Shown: in pieces, positions 37,021 to 50,138 of the stretch
Layout: the number at the start of each line of letters is the position of its first letter
How positions within the stretch are numbered: position 1 is the first letter of the stretch
Origin: Hydractinia symbiolongicarpus
Taxonomy: Eukaryota > Cnidaria > Hydrozoa > Anthoathecata > Hydractiniidae
Reading direction: 5' to 3'
Assembly: GCF_029227915.1 (NCBI RefSeq)
Contig: NC_079884.1
Span: 6,264,001-6,328,000 of the forward strand
Length of the DNA: 64,000 nucleotides
Notes under the pieces: model-generated
What the model was told of the DNA's origin: nothing
The model's input: the letters and a program-made list of their open reading frames with translations, nothing else
Database searches by the model: none
Translations under genes and position numbers: made by a program

Positions 37021-40000
37021 ACGATTTTTTAAATTATTTTTTCACCACTAAAACGCATAAGACTTGTAGTTTTCAAAAATGTTTTCATTTTTGATGAGAC
37101 GCTGAATAAAAGAAGTTTAATCGCCGGCAAACGAAAACCCACGATTTCCTGTAAATCCTGGGCTTGGCCCGTATAGTCAAAAGTATACAAAGAAAGTACC
37201 CAGGGAGTAAACTCATTTCCCAAACGATTTTTTAAATTATTTTGTCACCACTAAAACGAATGAGACTTGTAGTTTTCAGAAGTGTTTTCATTTTTGATGA
37301 GACGCTGAATAAAAGAAGTTTAATCGCCGACAAACGAAAACCCGCGATTTCCCGTAAATCCCGGGCTTGGCCCGTATAGTTGAATGTAACTAAAGAAAGT
37401 ACCCAGGGAGTAAACTGATTTCCCGAACGATTTTTCAAATTATTTCTGCACCACTAGAACGAATGAGACTTGTAGTTTTCAAAAATGTTTTCATTTTTGA
37501 TGAGACGCTGAATAAAAGAAGCTTATTCGCCGGCAAACGAAAACCCGCGATTTCCCGTAAATCCCGGGCTTGGCCCGTATAGTTGAATGTATATAAAGAA
37601 GGTACCCAGGAAGTAAATTGATTTCCCGAACGATTTTTCAAATTATTTCTGCACCACTATAACGAATGAGACTTGTAGTTTCCAAAAATGTTTTCATTTT
37701 TGATGAGACGCTGAATAAAAGAAGTTTAATCGCCGACAAACGAAAACCCGCGAGTTCCCGTAAATCCCGGGCTTGGCCCGTATAGTTGAATGTATCTAAA
37801 GAAAGTACCCAGGGAGTAAACTGATTTCCCGAACGATTTTTCAAATTATTTCTGCACCACTAGAACAAATGAGACTTGTAGTTTTCAAAAATGTTTTCAT
37901 TTTTGATGAGACGCTGAATAAAAGAAGCTTATTCGCCGGCAAACAAAAACCCGCGATTTCCCGTAAATCCCGGTCTTGGCCCGTATAGTTGAATATATAT
38001 AAAGAAGGTACCCAGGGAGTAAACTGATTTCCCGAACGATTTTTCAAATTATTTCTGCACCACTATAACGAATGAGACTTGTAGTTTCCAAAAATGTTTT
38101 TATTTTTAATGAGACGCTTAATGAAAGAGGTTTAATCGCCGGCAAACAAAATACCACGATTTCCTTAAATCCCGGGCTTGTCCCGTATAGTCGAATGTTT
38201 ACAAAGAAAGTACCCTGTGAGTAAACTCATTTCTAGAACGATTTTTTAAATTATCTTTTCACCACTAAAACGCATAAGACTTGTAGTTTTCAAAAATGTT
38301 TTCATTTTTGATGAGACGCTGAATAAAAGAAGTTTAATCGCCGACAAACGAAAACCCGCGATTTCCCGTAAATCCCGGGCTTGGCCCGTATAGTTGAATG
38401 TATCTAAAGAAAGTACCCAGGGAGTAAACTAATTTCCCGAACGATTTTTCAAATTATTTTTTCACCACTAAAACGCGTGAGACTTGTAGTTTTCAAAAGT
38501 GTTTTCATTTTTGATGAGACGTTGAATAAAAGAAGTTTAATCGCCGGATCGCCGGCAAATGAAAACCCGCGGTTTCCCGTAAATCCTGGGCTTGGCCCGT
38601 ATAGTTGAATGTATCTAAAAAAAGTACCCAGGGAGTAAACTGATTTCCCGAAAAAATTTTCAAATTATTTCTGCACCACTAGAACGAATGAGACTTGTAG
38701 TTTTCAAAAATGTTTTCATTTTTAATGAGACGCTTAATGAAAGAGGTTTAATCGCCGACAAACGAAAACCCGCGAGTTCCCGTAAATCCCGGGCTTGGCC
38801 CGTATAGTTGAATGTATCTAAAGAAAGTACCCAGGGAGTAAACTGATTTCCCGAACGATTTTTCAAATTATTTCTGCACCACTAGAACAAATGACACTTG
38901 TAGTTTTCAAAAATGTTTTCATTTTTGATGAGACGCTAAATAAAAGAAGCTTATTCGCCGGCAAACAAAAACCCGCGATTTCCCGTAAATCCCGGGCTTG
39001 GCCCGTATAGTTGAATGTATATAAAGAAGGTACCCAGGGAGTAAACTGATTTCCCGAACGATTTTTCAAATTATTTCTGCACCACTATAACGAATGAGAC
39101 TTGTAGTTTCCAAAAATGTTTTTATTTTTAATGAGACGCTTAATGAAAGAGGTTTAATCGCCGGCAAACAAAATACCACGATTTCCTTAAATCCCGGGCT
39201 TGTCCCGTATAGTCGAATGTTTACAAAGAAAGTACCCTGTGAGTAAACTCATTTCTAGAACGATTTTTTAAATTATCTTTTCACCACTAAAACGCATAAG
39301 ACTTGTAGTTTTCAGAAATGTTTTCATTTTTGATGAGACGCTGAATAAAAGAAGTTTAATCGCCGACAAACGAAAACCCGCGATTTCCCGTAAATCCCGG
39401 GCTTGGCCCGTATAGTTGAATGTATCTAAAGAAAGTACCTAGGGAGTAAACTAATTTCCCGAACGATTTTTCAAATTATTTTTTCACCACTAAAACGCGT
39501 GAGACTTGTAGTTTTCAAAAGTGTTTTCATTTTTGATGAGACGTTGAATAAAAGAAGTTTAATCGCCGGATCGCCGGCAAATGAAAACCCGCGGTTTCCC
39601 GTAAATCCTGGGCTTGGCCCGTATAGTTGAATGTATCTAAAGAAAGTACCCAGGGAGTAAACTGATTTCCCGAAAAAATTTTCAAATTATTTCTGCACCA
39701 CTAGAACGAATGAGACTTGTAGTTTTCAAAATTGTTTTCATTTTTAATGAGACGCTTAATGAAAGAGGTTTAATCGCCGACAAACGAAAACCCGCGATTT
39801 CCCGTAAATCCCGGGCTTGGCCCGTATAGTCGAATGTATACAAAGAAAGTACCCAGGGAGTAAACTCATTTCCCGAACGATTTTTTAAATTATTTTTTCT
39901 CCACTAAAACGCATGAGACTTGTAGTTTTCAAAAGTGTTTTCATTTTTGATGAGACGTTGAATAAAAGAAGTTTAATCGCCGGATCGCCGGCAAATGAAA

Positions 40001-40898
40001 ACCCGCGGTTTCCCGCAAATCCTGGGCTTGGCCCGTATAGTTGAATGTATCTAAAGAAAGTACCCAGGGAGTAAACTGATTTCCCGAAAAAATTTTCAAA
40101 TTATTTCTGCACCACTAGAACGAATGAGACTTGTAGTTTCCAAAAATGTTTCTATTTTTAATGAGACGCTTAATGAAAGAGGTTTAATCGCCGGCAAACG
40201 AAAACCCACGATTTCCCGTAAATCCCGGGCTTGGCCCGTATAGTCAAAAGTATACAAAGAAAGTACCCAGGGAGTAAACTCATTTCCCAAACGATTTTTT
40301 AAATTATTTTTTCTCCACTAAAACGCATGAGACTTGTAGTTTTCAAAAGTGTTTTCATTTTTGATGAGACGTTGAATAAAAGAAGTTTAATCGCCGACAA
40401 ACGAAAACCCGCGATTTCCCGTAAATCCTGGGCTTGGCCCGTATAGTTGAATGTATCTAAAGAAAGTACCCAGGGAGTAAACTGATTTCCCGAACGATTT
40501 TTCAAATTATTTCTGCACCACTAGAACGAATGAGACTTGTAGTTTCCAAAAATGTTTCTATTTTTAATGAGACGCTTAATGAAAGAGGTTTAATCGCCGG
40601 CAAACAAAATACCACGATTTCCTTAAATCCCGGGCTTGTCCCGTATAGTCGAATGTTTACAAAGAAAGTACCCTGTGAGTAAACTCATTTCTAGAACGAT
40701 TTTTTAAATTATCTTTTCACCACTAAAACGCATGAGACTTGTAGTTTTCAAAAATGTTTTCATTTTTGATGAGACGCTTAATGAAAGGGGTTGAATCGCC
40801 GGCAAATGAAAACCCGCGATTTCCCGTAAATCACGGGCTTGGCCCGTATAGTCGAATGTATACAAAGAAAGTACCCTGTGAGTAAACTCATTTCCAGA
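37021..40898 (+). repeat. Domain C HOR unit U3' (3,878 bp)
   Basis: Copy of U3 with the same private marks, 406 bp longer. The stretch TTTCCAAAAATGTTTCTATT occurs at about 40,138 and again at about 40,544, and brackets the insertion. 8-bp duplications lie at 38,540, 39,562 and 39,976. Confidence 0.82.
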
Positions 40899-43800
40899 AC
40901 GATTTTTTAAATTATTTTTTCACCACTAAAACGCATAAGACTTGTAGTTTTCAAAAATGTTTTCATTTTTGATGAGACGCTGAATAAAAGAAGTTTAATC
41001 GCCGGCAAACGAAAACCCACGATTTCCCGTAAATCCCGGGCTTGGCCCGTATAGTCAAAAGTATACAAAGAAAGTACCCAGGGAGTAAACTCATTTCCCA
41101 AACGATTTTTTAAATTATTTTGTCACCACTAAAACGAATGAGACTTGTAGTTTTCAGAAGTGTTTTCATTTTTGATGAGACGCTGAATAAAAGAAGTTTA
41201 ATCGCCGACAAACGAAAACCCGCGATTTCCCGTAAATCCCGGGCTTGGCCCGTATAGTTGAATGTAAGTAAAGAAAGTACCCAGGGAGTAAACTGATTTC
41301 CCGAACGATTTTTCAAATTATTTCTGCACCACTAGAACGAATGAGACTTGTAGTTTTCAAAAATGTTTTCATTTTTGATGAGACGCTGAATAAAAGAAGC
41401 TTATTCGCCGGCAAACGAAAACCCGCGATTTCCCGTAAATCCCGGGCTTGGCCCGTATAGTTGAATGTATATAAAGAAGGTACCCAGGAAGTAAATTGAT
41501 TTCCCGAACGATTTTTCAAATTATTTCTGCACCACTATAACGAATGAGACTTGTAGTTTCCAAAAATGTTTTCATTTTTGATGAGACGCTGAATAAAAGA
41601 AGTTTAATCGCCGACAAACGAAAACCCGCGAGTTCCCGTAAATCCCGGGCTTGGCCCGTATAGTTGAATGTATCTAAAGAAAGTACCCAGGGAGTAAACT
41701 GATTTCCCGAACGATTTTTCAAATTATTTCTGCACCACTAGAACAAATGAGACTTGTAGTTTTCAAAAATGTTTTCATTTTTGATGAGACGCTGAATAAA
41801 AGAAGCTTATTCGCCGGCAAACAAAATCGTTTAATCGCCGGATCGCCGGCAAATGAAAACCCGCGGTTTCCCGTAAATCCTGGGCTTGGCCCGTATAGTT
41901 GAATGTATCTAAAGAAAGTACCCAGGGAGTAAACTGATTTCCCGAAAAAATTTTCAAATTATTTCTGCACCACTAGAACGAATGAGACTTGTAGTTTTCA
42001 AAAATGTTTTCATTTTTAATGAGAAGCTTAATGAAAGAGGTTTAATCGCCGACAAACGAAAACCCGCGATTTTCCGTAAATCCCGGGTTTGGCCCGTATA
42101 GTCGAATGTATACAAAGAAAGTACCCAGGGAGTAAACTCATTTCCCGAACGATTTTTTAAATTATTTTTTCTCCACTAAAACGCATGAGACTTGTAGTTT
42201 TCAAATGTGTTTTCATTTTTGATGAGACGTTGAATAAAAGAAGTTTAATCGCCGGATCGCTGGCAAATGAAAACCCGCGGTTTCCCGCAAATCCTGGGCT
42301 TGGCCCGTATAGTTGAATGTATCTAAAGAAAGTACCCAGGGAGTAAACTGATTTCCCGAAAAAATTTTCAAATTATTTCTGCACCACTAGAACGAATGAG
42401 ACTTGTAGTTTCCAAAAATGTTTTTATTTTTAATGAGACGCTTAATGAAAGAGGTTTAATCGCCGGCAAACAAAATACCACGATTTCCTTAAATCCCGGG
42501 CTTGTCCCGTATAGTCGAATGTTTACAAAGAAAGTACCCTGTGAGTAAACTCATTTCTAGAACGATTTTTTAAATTATCTTTTCACCACTAAAACGCATG
42601 AGACTTGTAGTTTTCAAAAATGTTTTCATTTTTGATGAGACGCTTAATGAAAGGGGTTTAATCGCCGGCAAATGAAAACCCGCGATTTCCCGTAAATCAC
42701 GGGCTTGGCCCGTATAGTCGATCGTATACAAAGAAAGTACCCTGTGATTAAACACATTTCAAGAAGTTTAATCGCCGCATCGCCGGCAAATGAAAACCCG
42801 CGGTTTCCCGCAAATCCTGGGCTTGGCCCGTATAGTTGAATGTATCTAAAGAAAGTACCCAGGGAGTAAACTGATTTCCCGAAAAAATTTTCAAATTATT
42901 TCTGCACCACTAGAACGAATGAGACTTGTAGTTTCCAAAAATGTTTTTATTTTTTATGAGACGCTTAATGAAAGAGGTTTAATCGCCGGCAAACAAAATA
43001 CCACGATTTCCTTAAATCCCGGGCTTGTCCCGTATAGTCGAATGTTTACAAAGAAAGTACCCTGTGAGTAAACTCATTTCTAGAACGATTTTTTAAATTA
43101 TCTTTTCACCACTAAAACGCATGAGACTTGTAGTTTTCAAAAATGTTTTCATTTTTGATGAGACGCTTAATGAAAGGGGTTTAATCGCCGGCAAATGAAA
43201 ACCCGCGATTTCCCGTAAATCACGGGCTTGGCCCGTATAGTCGATCGTATACAAAGAAAGTACCCTGTGAGTAAACACATTTCCAGAACGATTTTTTAAA
43301 TTATTTTTTCACCACTAAAACGCATAAGACTTGTAGTTTTCAAAAATGTTTTCATTTTTGATGAGACGCTTAATGAAAGGGGTTTAATCGCCGGCAAATG
43401 AAAACCCGCGATTTCCCGTAAATCACGGGCTTGGCCCGTATAGTCGATCGTATACAAAGAAAGTACCCTGTGAGTAAACACATTTCAAGAAGTTTAATCG
43501 CCGGATCGCCGGCAAATGAAAACCCGCGGTTTCCCGCAAATCCTGGGCTTGGCCCGTATAGTTGAATGTATCTAAAGAAAGTACCCAGGGAGTAAACTGA
43601 TTTCCCGAAAAAATTTTCAAATTATTTCTGCACCACTAGAACGAATGAGACTTGTAGTTTCCAAAAATGTTTTTATTTTTAATGAGACGCTTAATGAAAG
43701 AGGTTTAATCGCCGGCAAACAAAATACCACGATTTCCTTAAATCCCGGGCTTGTCCCGTATAGTCGAATGTTTACAAAGAAAGTACCCTGTGAGTAAACT

Positions 43801-44013
43801 CATTTCTAGAACGATTTTTTAAATTATCTTTTCACCACTAAAACGCATGAGACTTGTAGTTTTCAAAAATGTTTTCATTTTTGATGAGACGCTTAATGAA
43901 AGGGGTTTAATCGCCGGCAAATGAAAACCCGCGATTTCCCGTAAATCACGGGCTTGGCCCGTATAGTCGATCGTATACAAAGAAAGTACCCTGTGAGTAA
44001 ACACATTTCCAGA
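40899..44013 (+). repeat. Domain C HOR unit U4' (3,115 bp)
   Basis: Copy of U4 with the 235-bp monomer (about 41,711) and two copies of the deletion chimera (joins after 42,760 and 43,486). The extra 726 bp (about 42,765-43,490) is a duplicate of the chimera plus its neighbours. 8-bp duplications lie at 41,834, 42,248, 42,771 (mutated to ATCGCCGC) and 43,497. Confidence 0.82.
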
Positions 44014-46448
44014 ACGATTTTTTAAATTATTTTTTCACCACTAAAACGCATAAGACTTGTAGTTTTCAAAAATGTTTTCATTTTTGATGAGACGCTGAAT
44101 AAAAGAAGTTTAATCGCCGGCAAACGAAAACCCACGATTTACCGTAAATCCCGGGCTTGGCCCGTATAGTCAAAAGTATACAAAGAAAGTACCCAGGGAG
44201 TAAACTCATTTCCCAAACGATTTTTTAAATTATTTTGTCACCACTAAAACGAATGAGACTTGTAGTTTTCAGAAGTGTTTTCATTTTTGATGAGACGCTG
44301 AATAAAAGAAGTTTAATCGCCGACAAACGAAAACCCGCGATTTCCCGTAAATCCCGGGCTTGGCCCGTATAGTTGAATGTATCTAAAGAAAGTACCCAGG
44401 GAGTAAACTGATTTCCCGAACGATTTTTCAAATTATTTCTGCACCACTAGAACGAATGAGACTTGTAGTTTTCAAAAATGTTTTCATTTTTGATGAGACG
44501 CTGAATAAAAGAAGCTTATTCGCCGGCAAACGAAAACCCGCGATTTCCCGTAAATCCCGGGCTTGGCCCGTATAGTTGAATGTATATAAAGAAGGTACCC
44601 ATGAAGTAAATTGATTTCCCGAACGATTTTTCAAATTATTTCTGCACCACTATAACGAATGAGACTTGTAGTTTCCAAAAATGTTTTCATTTTTGATGAG
44701 ACGCTGAATAAAAGAAGTTTAATCGCCGACAAACGAAAACCCGCGAGTTCCCGTAAATCCCGGGCTTGGCCCGTATAGTTGAATGTATCTAAAGAAAGTA
44801 CCCAGGGAGTAAACTGATTTCCCGAACGATTTTTCAAATTATTTCTGCACCACTAGAACAAATGAGACTTGTAGTTTTCAAAAATGTTTTCATTTTTGAT
44901 GAGACGCTGAATAAAAGAAGCTTATTCGCCGGCAAACAAAAACCCGCGATTTCCCGTAAATCCCGGGCTTGGCCCGTATAGTTGAATGTATATAAAGAAG
45001 GTACCCAGGGAGTAAACTGATTTCCCGAACGATTTTTCAAATTATTTCTGGACCACTATAACGAATGAGACTTGTAGTTTCCAAAAATGTTTTCATTTTT
45101 AATGAGACGCTTAATGAAAGAGGTTTACTCGCCGGCAAACGAAATACCACGATTTCCTTAAATCCCGGGCTTGTCCCGTATAGTCGAATGTTTACAAAGA
45201 AAGTACCCTGTGAGTAAACTCATTTCTAGAACGATTTTTTAAATTATCTTTTCACCACTAAAACGCATGAGACTTGTAGTTTTCAAAAATGTTTTCATTT
45301 TTGATGAGACACTGAATAAAAGGAGTTTAATCGCCGGCAAACGAAAACCCGCGGTTTCTCGTAAATCCCAGGCTTGGCCCGTATAGTTGAATGTATCTAA
45401 AGAAAGTACCCAGGGAGTAAACTAATTTCCCGAACGATTTTTCAAATTATTTCTGCACCACTAGAACGAATGAGACTTGTAGTTTTCAAAAATGTTTTCA
45501 TTTTTGATGAGACGCTTAATGAACGGGGTTTAATCGCCGGCAAATGAAAAGCCGCGATTTCCCGTAAATCACCGGCTTGGCCCGTATAGTCGAATGTATA
45601 CAAAGAAAGTACCCTGTGAGTAAACTCCTTTCCAGAACGATTTTTTAAATTATTTTTTCACCACTAAAACGCATGAGACTTGTAGTTTTCAAAAATGTTT
45701 TCATTTTTGATGAGACGCTGAATAAAAGGAGTTTAATCGCCGGCAAACGAAAACCCGCGGTTTCCCGTAAATCCCAGGCTTGGCCCGTATAGTTGAATGT
45801 ATCTAAAGAAAGTACCCAGGGAGTAAACTAATTTCCCGAACGATTTTTCAAATTATTTCTGCACCACTAGAACGAATGAGACTTGTAGTTTTCAAAAATG
45901 TTTTCATTTTTGATGAGACGCTTAATGAACGGGGTTTAATCGCCGGCAAATGAAAAGCCGCGATTTCCGGTAAATCACGGGCTTGGCCCGTATAGTCGAA
46001 TGTATACAAAGAAAGTACCCTGTGAGTAAACTCATTTCCAGAACGATTTTTTAAATTATTTTTTCACCACTAAAACGCATGAGACTTGTAGTTTTCAAAA
46101 ATGTTTTCATTTTTGATGAGACGCTGAATAAAAGGAGTTTAATCGCCGGCAAACGAAAACCCGCGGTTTCCCGTAAATCCCAGGCTTGGCCCGTATAGTT
46201 GAATGTATCTAAAGAAAGTACCCAGGGAGTAAACTAATTTCCCGAACGATTTTTCAAATTATTTCTGCACCACTAGAACGAATGAGACTTGTAGTTTTCA
46301 AAAATGTTTTCATTTTTGATGAGACGCTTAATGAACGGGGTTTAATCGCCGGCAAATGAAAAGCCGCGATTTCCCGTAAATCACGGGCTTGGCCCGTATA
46401 GTCGAATGTATACAAAGAAAGTACCCTGTGAGTAAACTCATTTCCAGA
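44014..46448 (+). repeat. Domain C HOR unit U5' plus one extra dimer
   Basis: Copies U5 at +9,022 bp, including ACGATTTACCG, CCCATGAAG and GGTTTACTCGCC. The terminal 406-bp dimer is present three times (45,231, 45,637, 46,043) instead of two. Homology to the upstream copy ends at about 46,449. Confidence 0.82.
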
Positions 46449-47299
46449 ACGATTTTTTAAATTATTTTTTCACTACTAAAACGCATGAGACCTGTAGTTT
46501 TCAAAAGTGTTTTCATTTTTGATGAGACGCTGAATAAAAGAAGTTTAATCGCCGGCAAACGAAAACCCGAGATTTCCCGTAAATCCCGGGCTTGTCCCGT
46601 ATAGTTGAATGTATCTAAAGAAAGTACCCAGGGAGTAAACTGATTTCCCAAACAATTTTTCAAGTTATTTCTGCACCACTATAACGAATGAGACTTGTAG
46701 TTTCCAAAAATGTTTTCATCTTTAATGAGACGCTTAATGAAAGAGGTTTAATCGCCGGCAAACGAAATACCACGATTTCCCTAAATCCCGGGCTTGGCCC
46801 GCATAGTCAAAAGTATTCAAAGAAAGTACCCAGGGAGTAAACTCATTTCCCAAACGATTTTTTAAATTATTTTGTCACCACTAAAACGCATGAGACTTGT
46901 AGTTTTCAGAAGTGTTTTCATTTTTGATGAGACGCTGAATAAAAGAAGTTTAATCGCCGGCCAACGAAAACCCGCGATTTCCCGTAAATCCCGGGCTTGG
47001 CCCGTATAGTTGAATGTATCTAAAGAAAGTACCCAGGGAGTAAACTGATTTCCCGAACGGTTTTTCAAATTATTTCTGCACCACTAGAACGAATGAGACT
47101 TGTAGTTTTCAAAAATGTTTTCATTTTTAATGAGACGCTTAATGAAGGAGTTTTAATCGCCGGCAAACGAAAACCCGCGATTTCCCGTAAATCCCGGGCT
47201 TGGCCCGTATAGTTAAATGTATATAAAGAAGGTACCCAGGGAGTAAACTGATTTCCCGAACGATTTTTCAAATTATTTCTGCACCACTATAACGAATGA
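46449..47299 (+). repeat. Unduplicated domain C monomers
   Basis: Four monomers with private changes, such as CACTACTAAAACG and GACCTGTAG (46,473-46,496), TTTTTCAAGTTATTTC (about 46,658), AGTATTCAAAG and GCCGGCCAACG (about 46,960). No close partner is seen elsewhere in the window. Confidence 0.65.
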
Positions 47300-48868
47300 G
47301 ACTTGTAGTTTCCAAAAATGTTTTCATTTTTAATGAGACGCTTAATGAAAGAGGTTTAATCGCCGGCAAACGAAATACCACGATTTCCTTAAATCCCGTG
47401 CTTGTCCCGTATAGTCGAATATTTACAAATAAAGTACCCTGTGAGTAAACTCATTTCTAGAACGATTTTTTAAATTATCTTTTCACCACTAAAACCCATG
47501 AGACTTGTAGTTTTCAAAAATGTTTTCATTTTTGATGAGACGCTGAATAAAAGAAGTTTAATCGCCGGCAAACGAAAACACGCGGTTTCCCGTAAATCCC
47601 GGGCTTGGCCCGTATAGTTGAATGTATCTAAAGAAAGTACCCAGGGAGTAAACTAATTTCCCGAACGATTTTTCAAATTATTTCTGCACCACTAGAACGA
47701 ATGAGACTTGTAGTTTTCAAAAATGTTTTCATTTTTAATTAGACGCTTAATGAAAGAGGTTTAATCGCCGACAAACGAAAACCCGCGATTTCCCGTAAAA
47801 CCCGGGCTTGGCCCGTATAGTCGAATGTATACAAAGAAAGTACCCTGTGAGTAAACTCATTTCCAGAACGATTTTTTAAATTATTTTTTCACCACTAAAA
47901 CGCATAAGACTTGTAGTTTTCAAAAATGTTTTTATTTTTGATGAGACGCTGAATAAAAGAAGTTTAATCGCCGGCAAACGAAAACCCACGATTTCCCGTA
48001 AATCCCGGGCTTGGCCCATATAGTTGAATGTATATAAAGAAGGTACCCAGGGAGTAAACTGATTTCCCGAACGATTTTTTAAATTATTTCTGCACCACTA
48101 TAACGAATGAGACTTGTAGTTTCCAAAAATGTTTTCATTTTTAATGAGACGCTGAATAAAAGAAGTTTAATCGCCGGCAAACGAAAACCCGCGATTTCCC
48201 GTAAATCCCGGGCTTGGCCCGTATAGTTGAATGTATCTAAAGAAAGTACCCAGGGAGTAAACTGATTTCCCGAACGATTTTTCAAATTATTTCTGCACAA
48301 CTAGAACGAATGAGACTTGTAGTTTTCAAAAATGTTTTCATTTTTAATGAGACGCTTAATGAAGGAGTTTTAATCGCCGGCAAACGAAAACCCGCGATTT
48401 CCCGTAAATCCCGGGCTTGGCCCGTATAGTTGAATGTATATAAAGAAGGTACCAAGGGAGTAAACTGATTTCCCGAACGATTTTTCAAATTATTTCTGCA
48501 CCACTATAACGAATGAAACTTGTAGTTTCCAAAAATGTTTTCATTTTTAATGAGACGCTTAATGAAAGAGGTTTAATCGCCGGCAAACGAAATATCACGA
48601 TTTCCCTAAATCCCGGGCTTGTCCCGTATAGTCGAATGGTTACAAAGAAAGTACCCTGTGAGTAAACTCATTTCTAGAACGATTTTTTAAATTATCTTTT
48701 CACCACTAAAACGCATGAGGCTTGTAGTTTTCAAAAGTGTTTTCATTTTTGATGAGACGCTGAATAAAAGAAGTTTAATCGCCGGCAAACGAAAACTCGC
48801 GATTTCCCGTAAATCCCGGGCTTGGCCCGTATAGTTGAATGTATCTAAAGAAAGTACCCAGGGAGTAA
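47300..48868 (+). repeat. 1.57-kb block, copy 1 of a 14-monomer-spaced duplication
   Basis: Recurs at +2,839 bp (50,139-51,707). Shared marks: CCCGTGCTTGTCCCG with ACAAATAAAG, AATTAGACGC (47,737), CTGCACAACTAG, GAAGGAGTTTTAATCG, GAATGGTTACAAAG and GCATGAGGCTTG. Confidence 0.78.
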
Positions 48869-49880
48869 ACTGATTTCCCGAACGATTTTTCAAATTATTT
48901 CTGCGCCACTAGAACGAATGAGACTTGTAGTTTTCAAAAATGTTTTCATTTTTAATGAGACGCTTAATAAAAGAGTTTTAATCGCCGGCAAACGAAAACC
49001 CGCAATTTCTCGTAAATCCCGGGCTTGGCCCATATAGTTGAATGTATATAAAGAAAGTACCCAGGGAGTAAACTGATTTCCCGAACGATTTTTCAAATTA
49101 TTTCTGCACCACTATAACGAATGAGACTTGTAGTTTCCAAAAATGTTTTCATTCTTAATGAGACGCTTAATGAAAGAGGTTTTATCGCCGGCAAACGAAA
49201 TACCACGATTTCCTTAAATCCCGGGCTTGTCCCGTATAGTCGAATGTTTACAAAGAAAGTACCCTGTGAGTAAACTCATTTCTAGAATGATTTTTTAGAT
49301 TATCTTTTCACCACTGAAACGCATGAGACTTGTAGTTTTCAAAAATGTTTTCATTTTTGATGAGACGCTGAATAAAAGGAGTTTAATCGCCGGCAAACGA
49401 AAACACGCGGTTTTCCGTAAATCCCGGGCTTGGCCCGTATAGTTGAATGTATCTAAAGAAAGTACCCAGGGAGTAAACTAATTTCCCGAACGATTTTTCA
49501 AATTATTTCTGCACCACTAGAACGAATGAGACTTGTAGTTTTTAAAAATGTTTTCATTTGTGATGAGACGCTGAATAAAAGAAGTTTAATCGCCGGCAAA
49601 CGAAAACCCACGATTTCCCGTAAATCCCGGGCTTGGCCCGTATAGTCAAAAGTATACAAAGAAAGTACCCAGGGAGTAAACTCCTTTCCCAAACGATTTT
49701 TTAAATTATTTTGTCACCACTAAAACGCATGAGACTTGTAGTTTTCAAAAGTGTTTTCATTTTTGATGAGACGCTGAATAAAAGAAGTTTAATCGCCGGC
49801 AAACGAAAACCCGCGATTTCCCATAAATCCCGGGCTTGGCCCGTATAGTTAAATGTATGTAAAGAAAGTACCCAGGGAGT
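48370..49880 (+). repeat. 1.5-kb block, source copy of the 52.4-54.3 kb duplication
   Basis: Shared marks with the later copy: CTGCGCCACTAG, CCCGCAATTTCTCG, GGCCCATATAG, TCTAGAATGATTTTTTAG with CCACTGAAACG, CATTTGTGATGAG, AACTCCTTTCCC, and GTTAAATGTATGTAAAG. The offset is 4,056 bp, then 4,462 bp after an extra dimer in the later copy. It overlaps the preceding block, so 48.37-48.87 kb exists three times. Confidence 0.76.
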
Positions 49881-50138
49881 AAACTAATTTCCCGAACGAT
49901 TTTTCAAATTATTTCTGCACCACTAGAACGATTGAGACTTGTAGTTTTCAAAAATGTTTTCATTTTTAATTAGACGCTTAATGAAAGAGGTTTAATCGCC
50001 GACAAACGAAAACCCGCGATTTCCCGTAAATCCCGGGCTTGGCCCGTATAGTCGAATGTATACAAAGAAAGTACCCTGTGAGTAAACTCATTTCCAGAAC
50101 GATTTTTTAAATTATTTTTTCACCACTAAAACGCATAA

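Larger units (their letters stand above)
36936..46042 (+). repeat. About 8-kb tandem segmental duplication, copy 2 (with insertions)
   Basis: Copy of 29,046-37,020 lying directly next to it in the same orientation, comprising U3' (37,021-40,898), U4' (40,899-44,013) and U5' (44,014-46,042). It is longer by a 406-bp insertion near 40.14-40.55 kb and a 726-bp insertion near 42.76-43.49 kb. Both insertions are themselves tandem duplications of neighbouring monomers. Confidence 0.88.
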
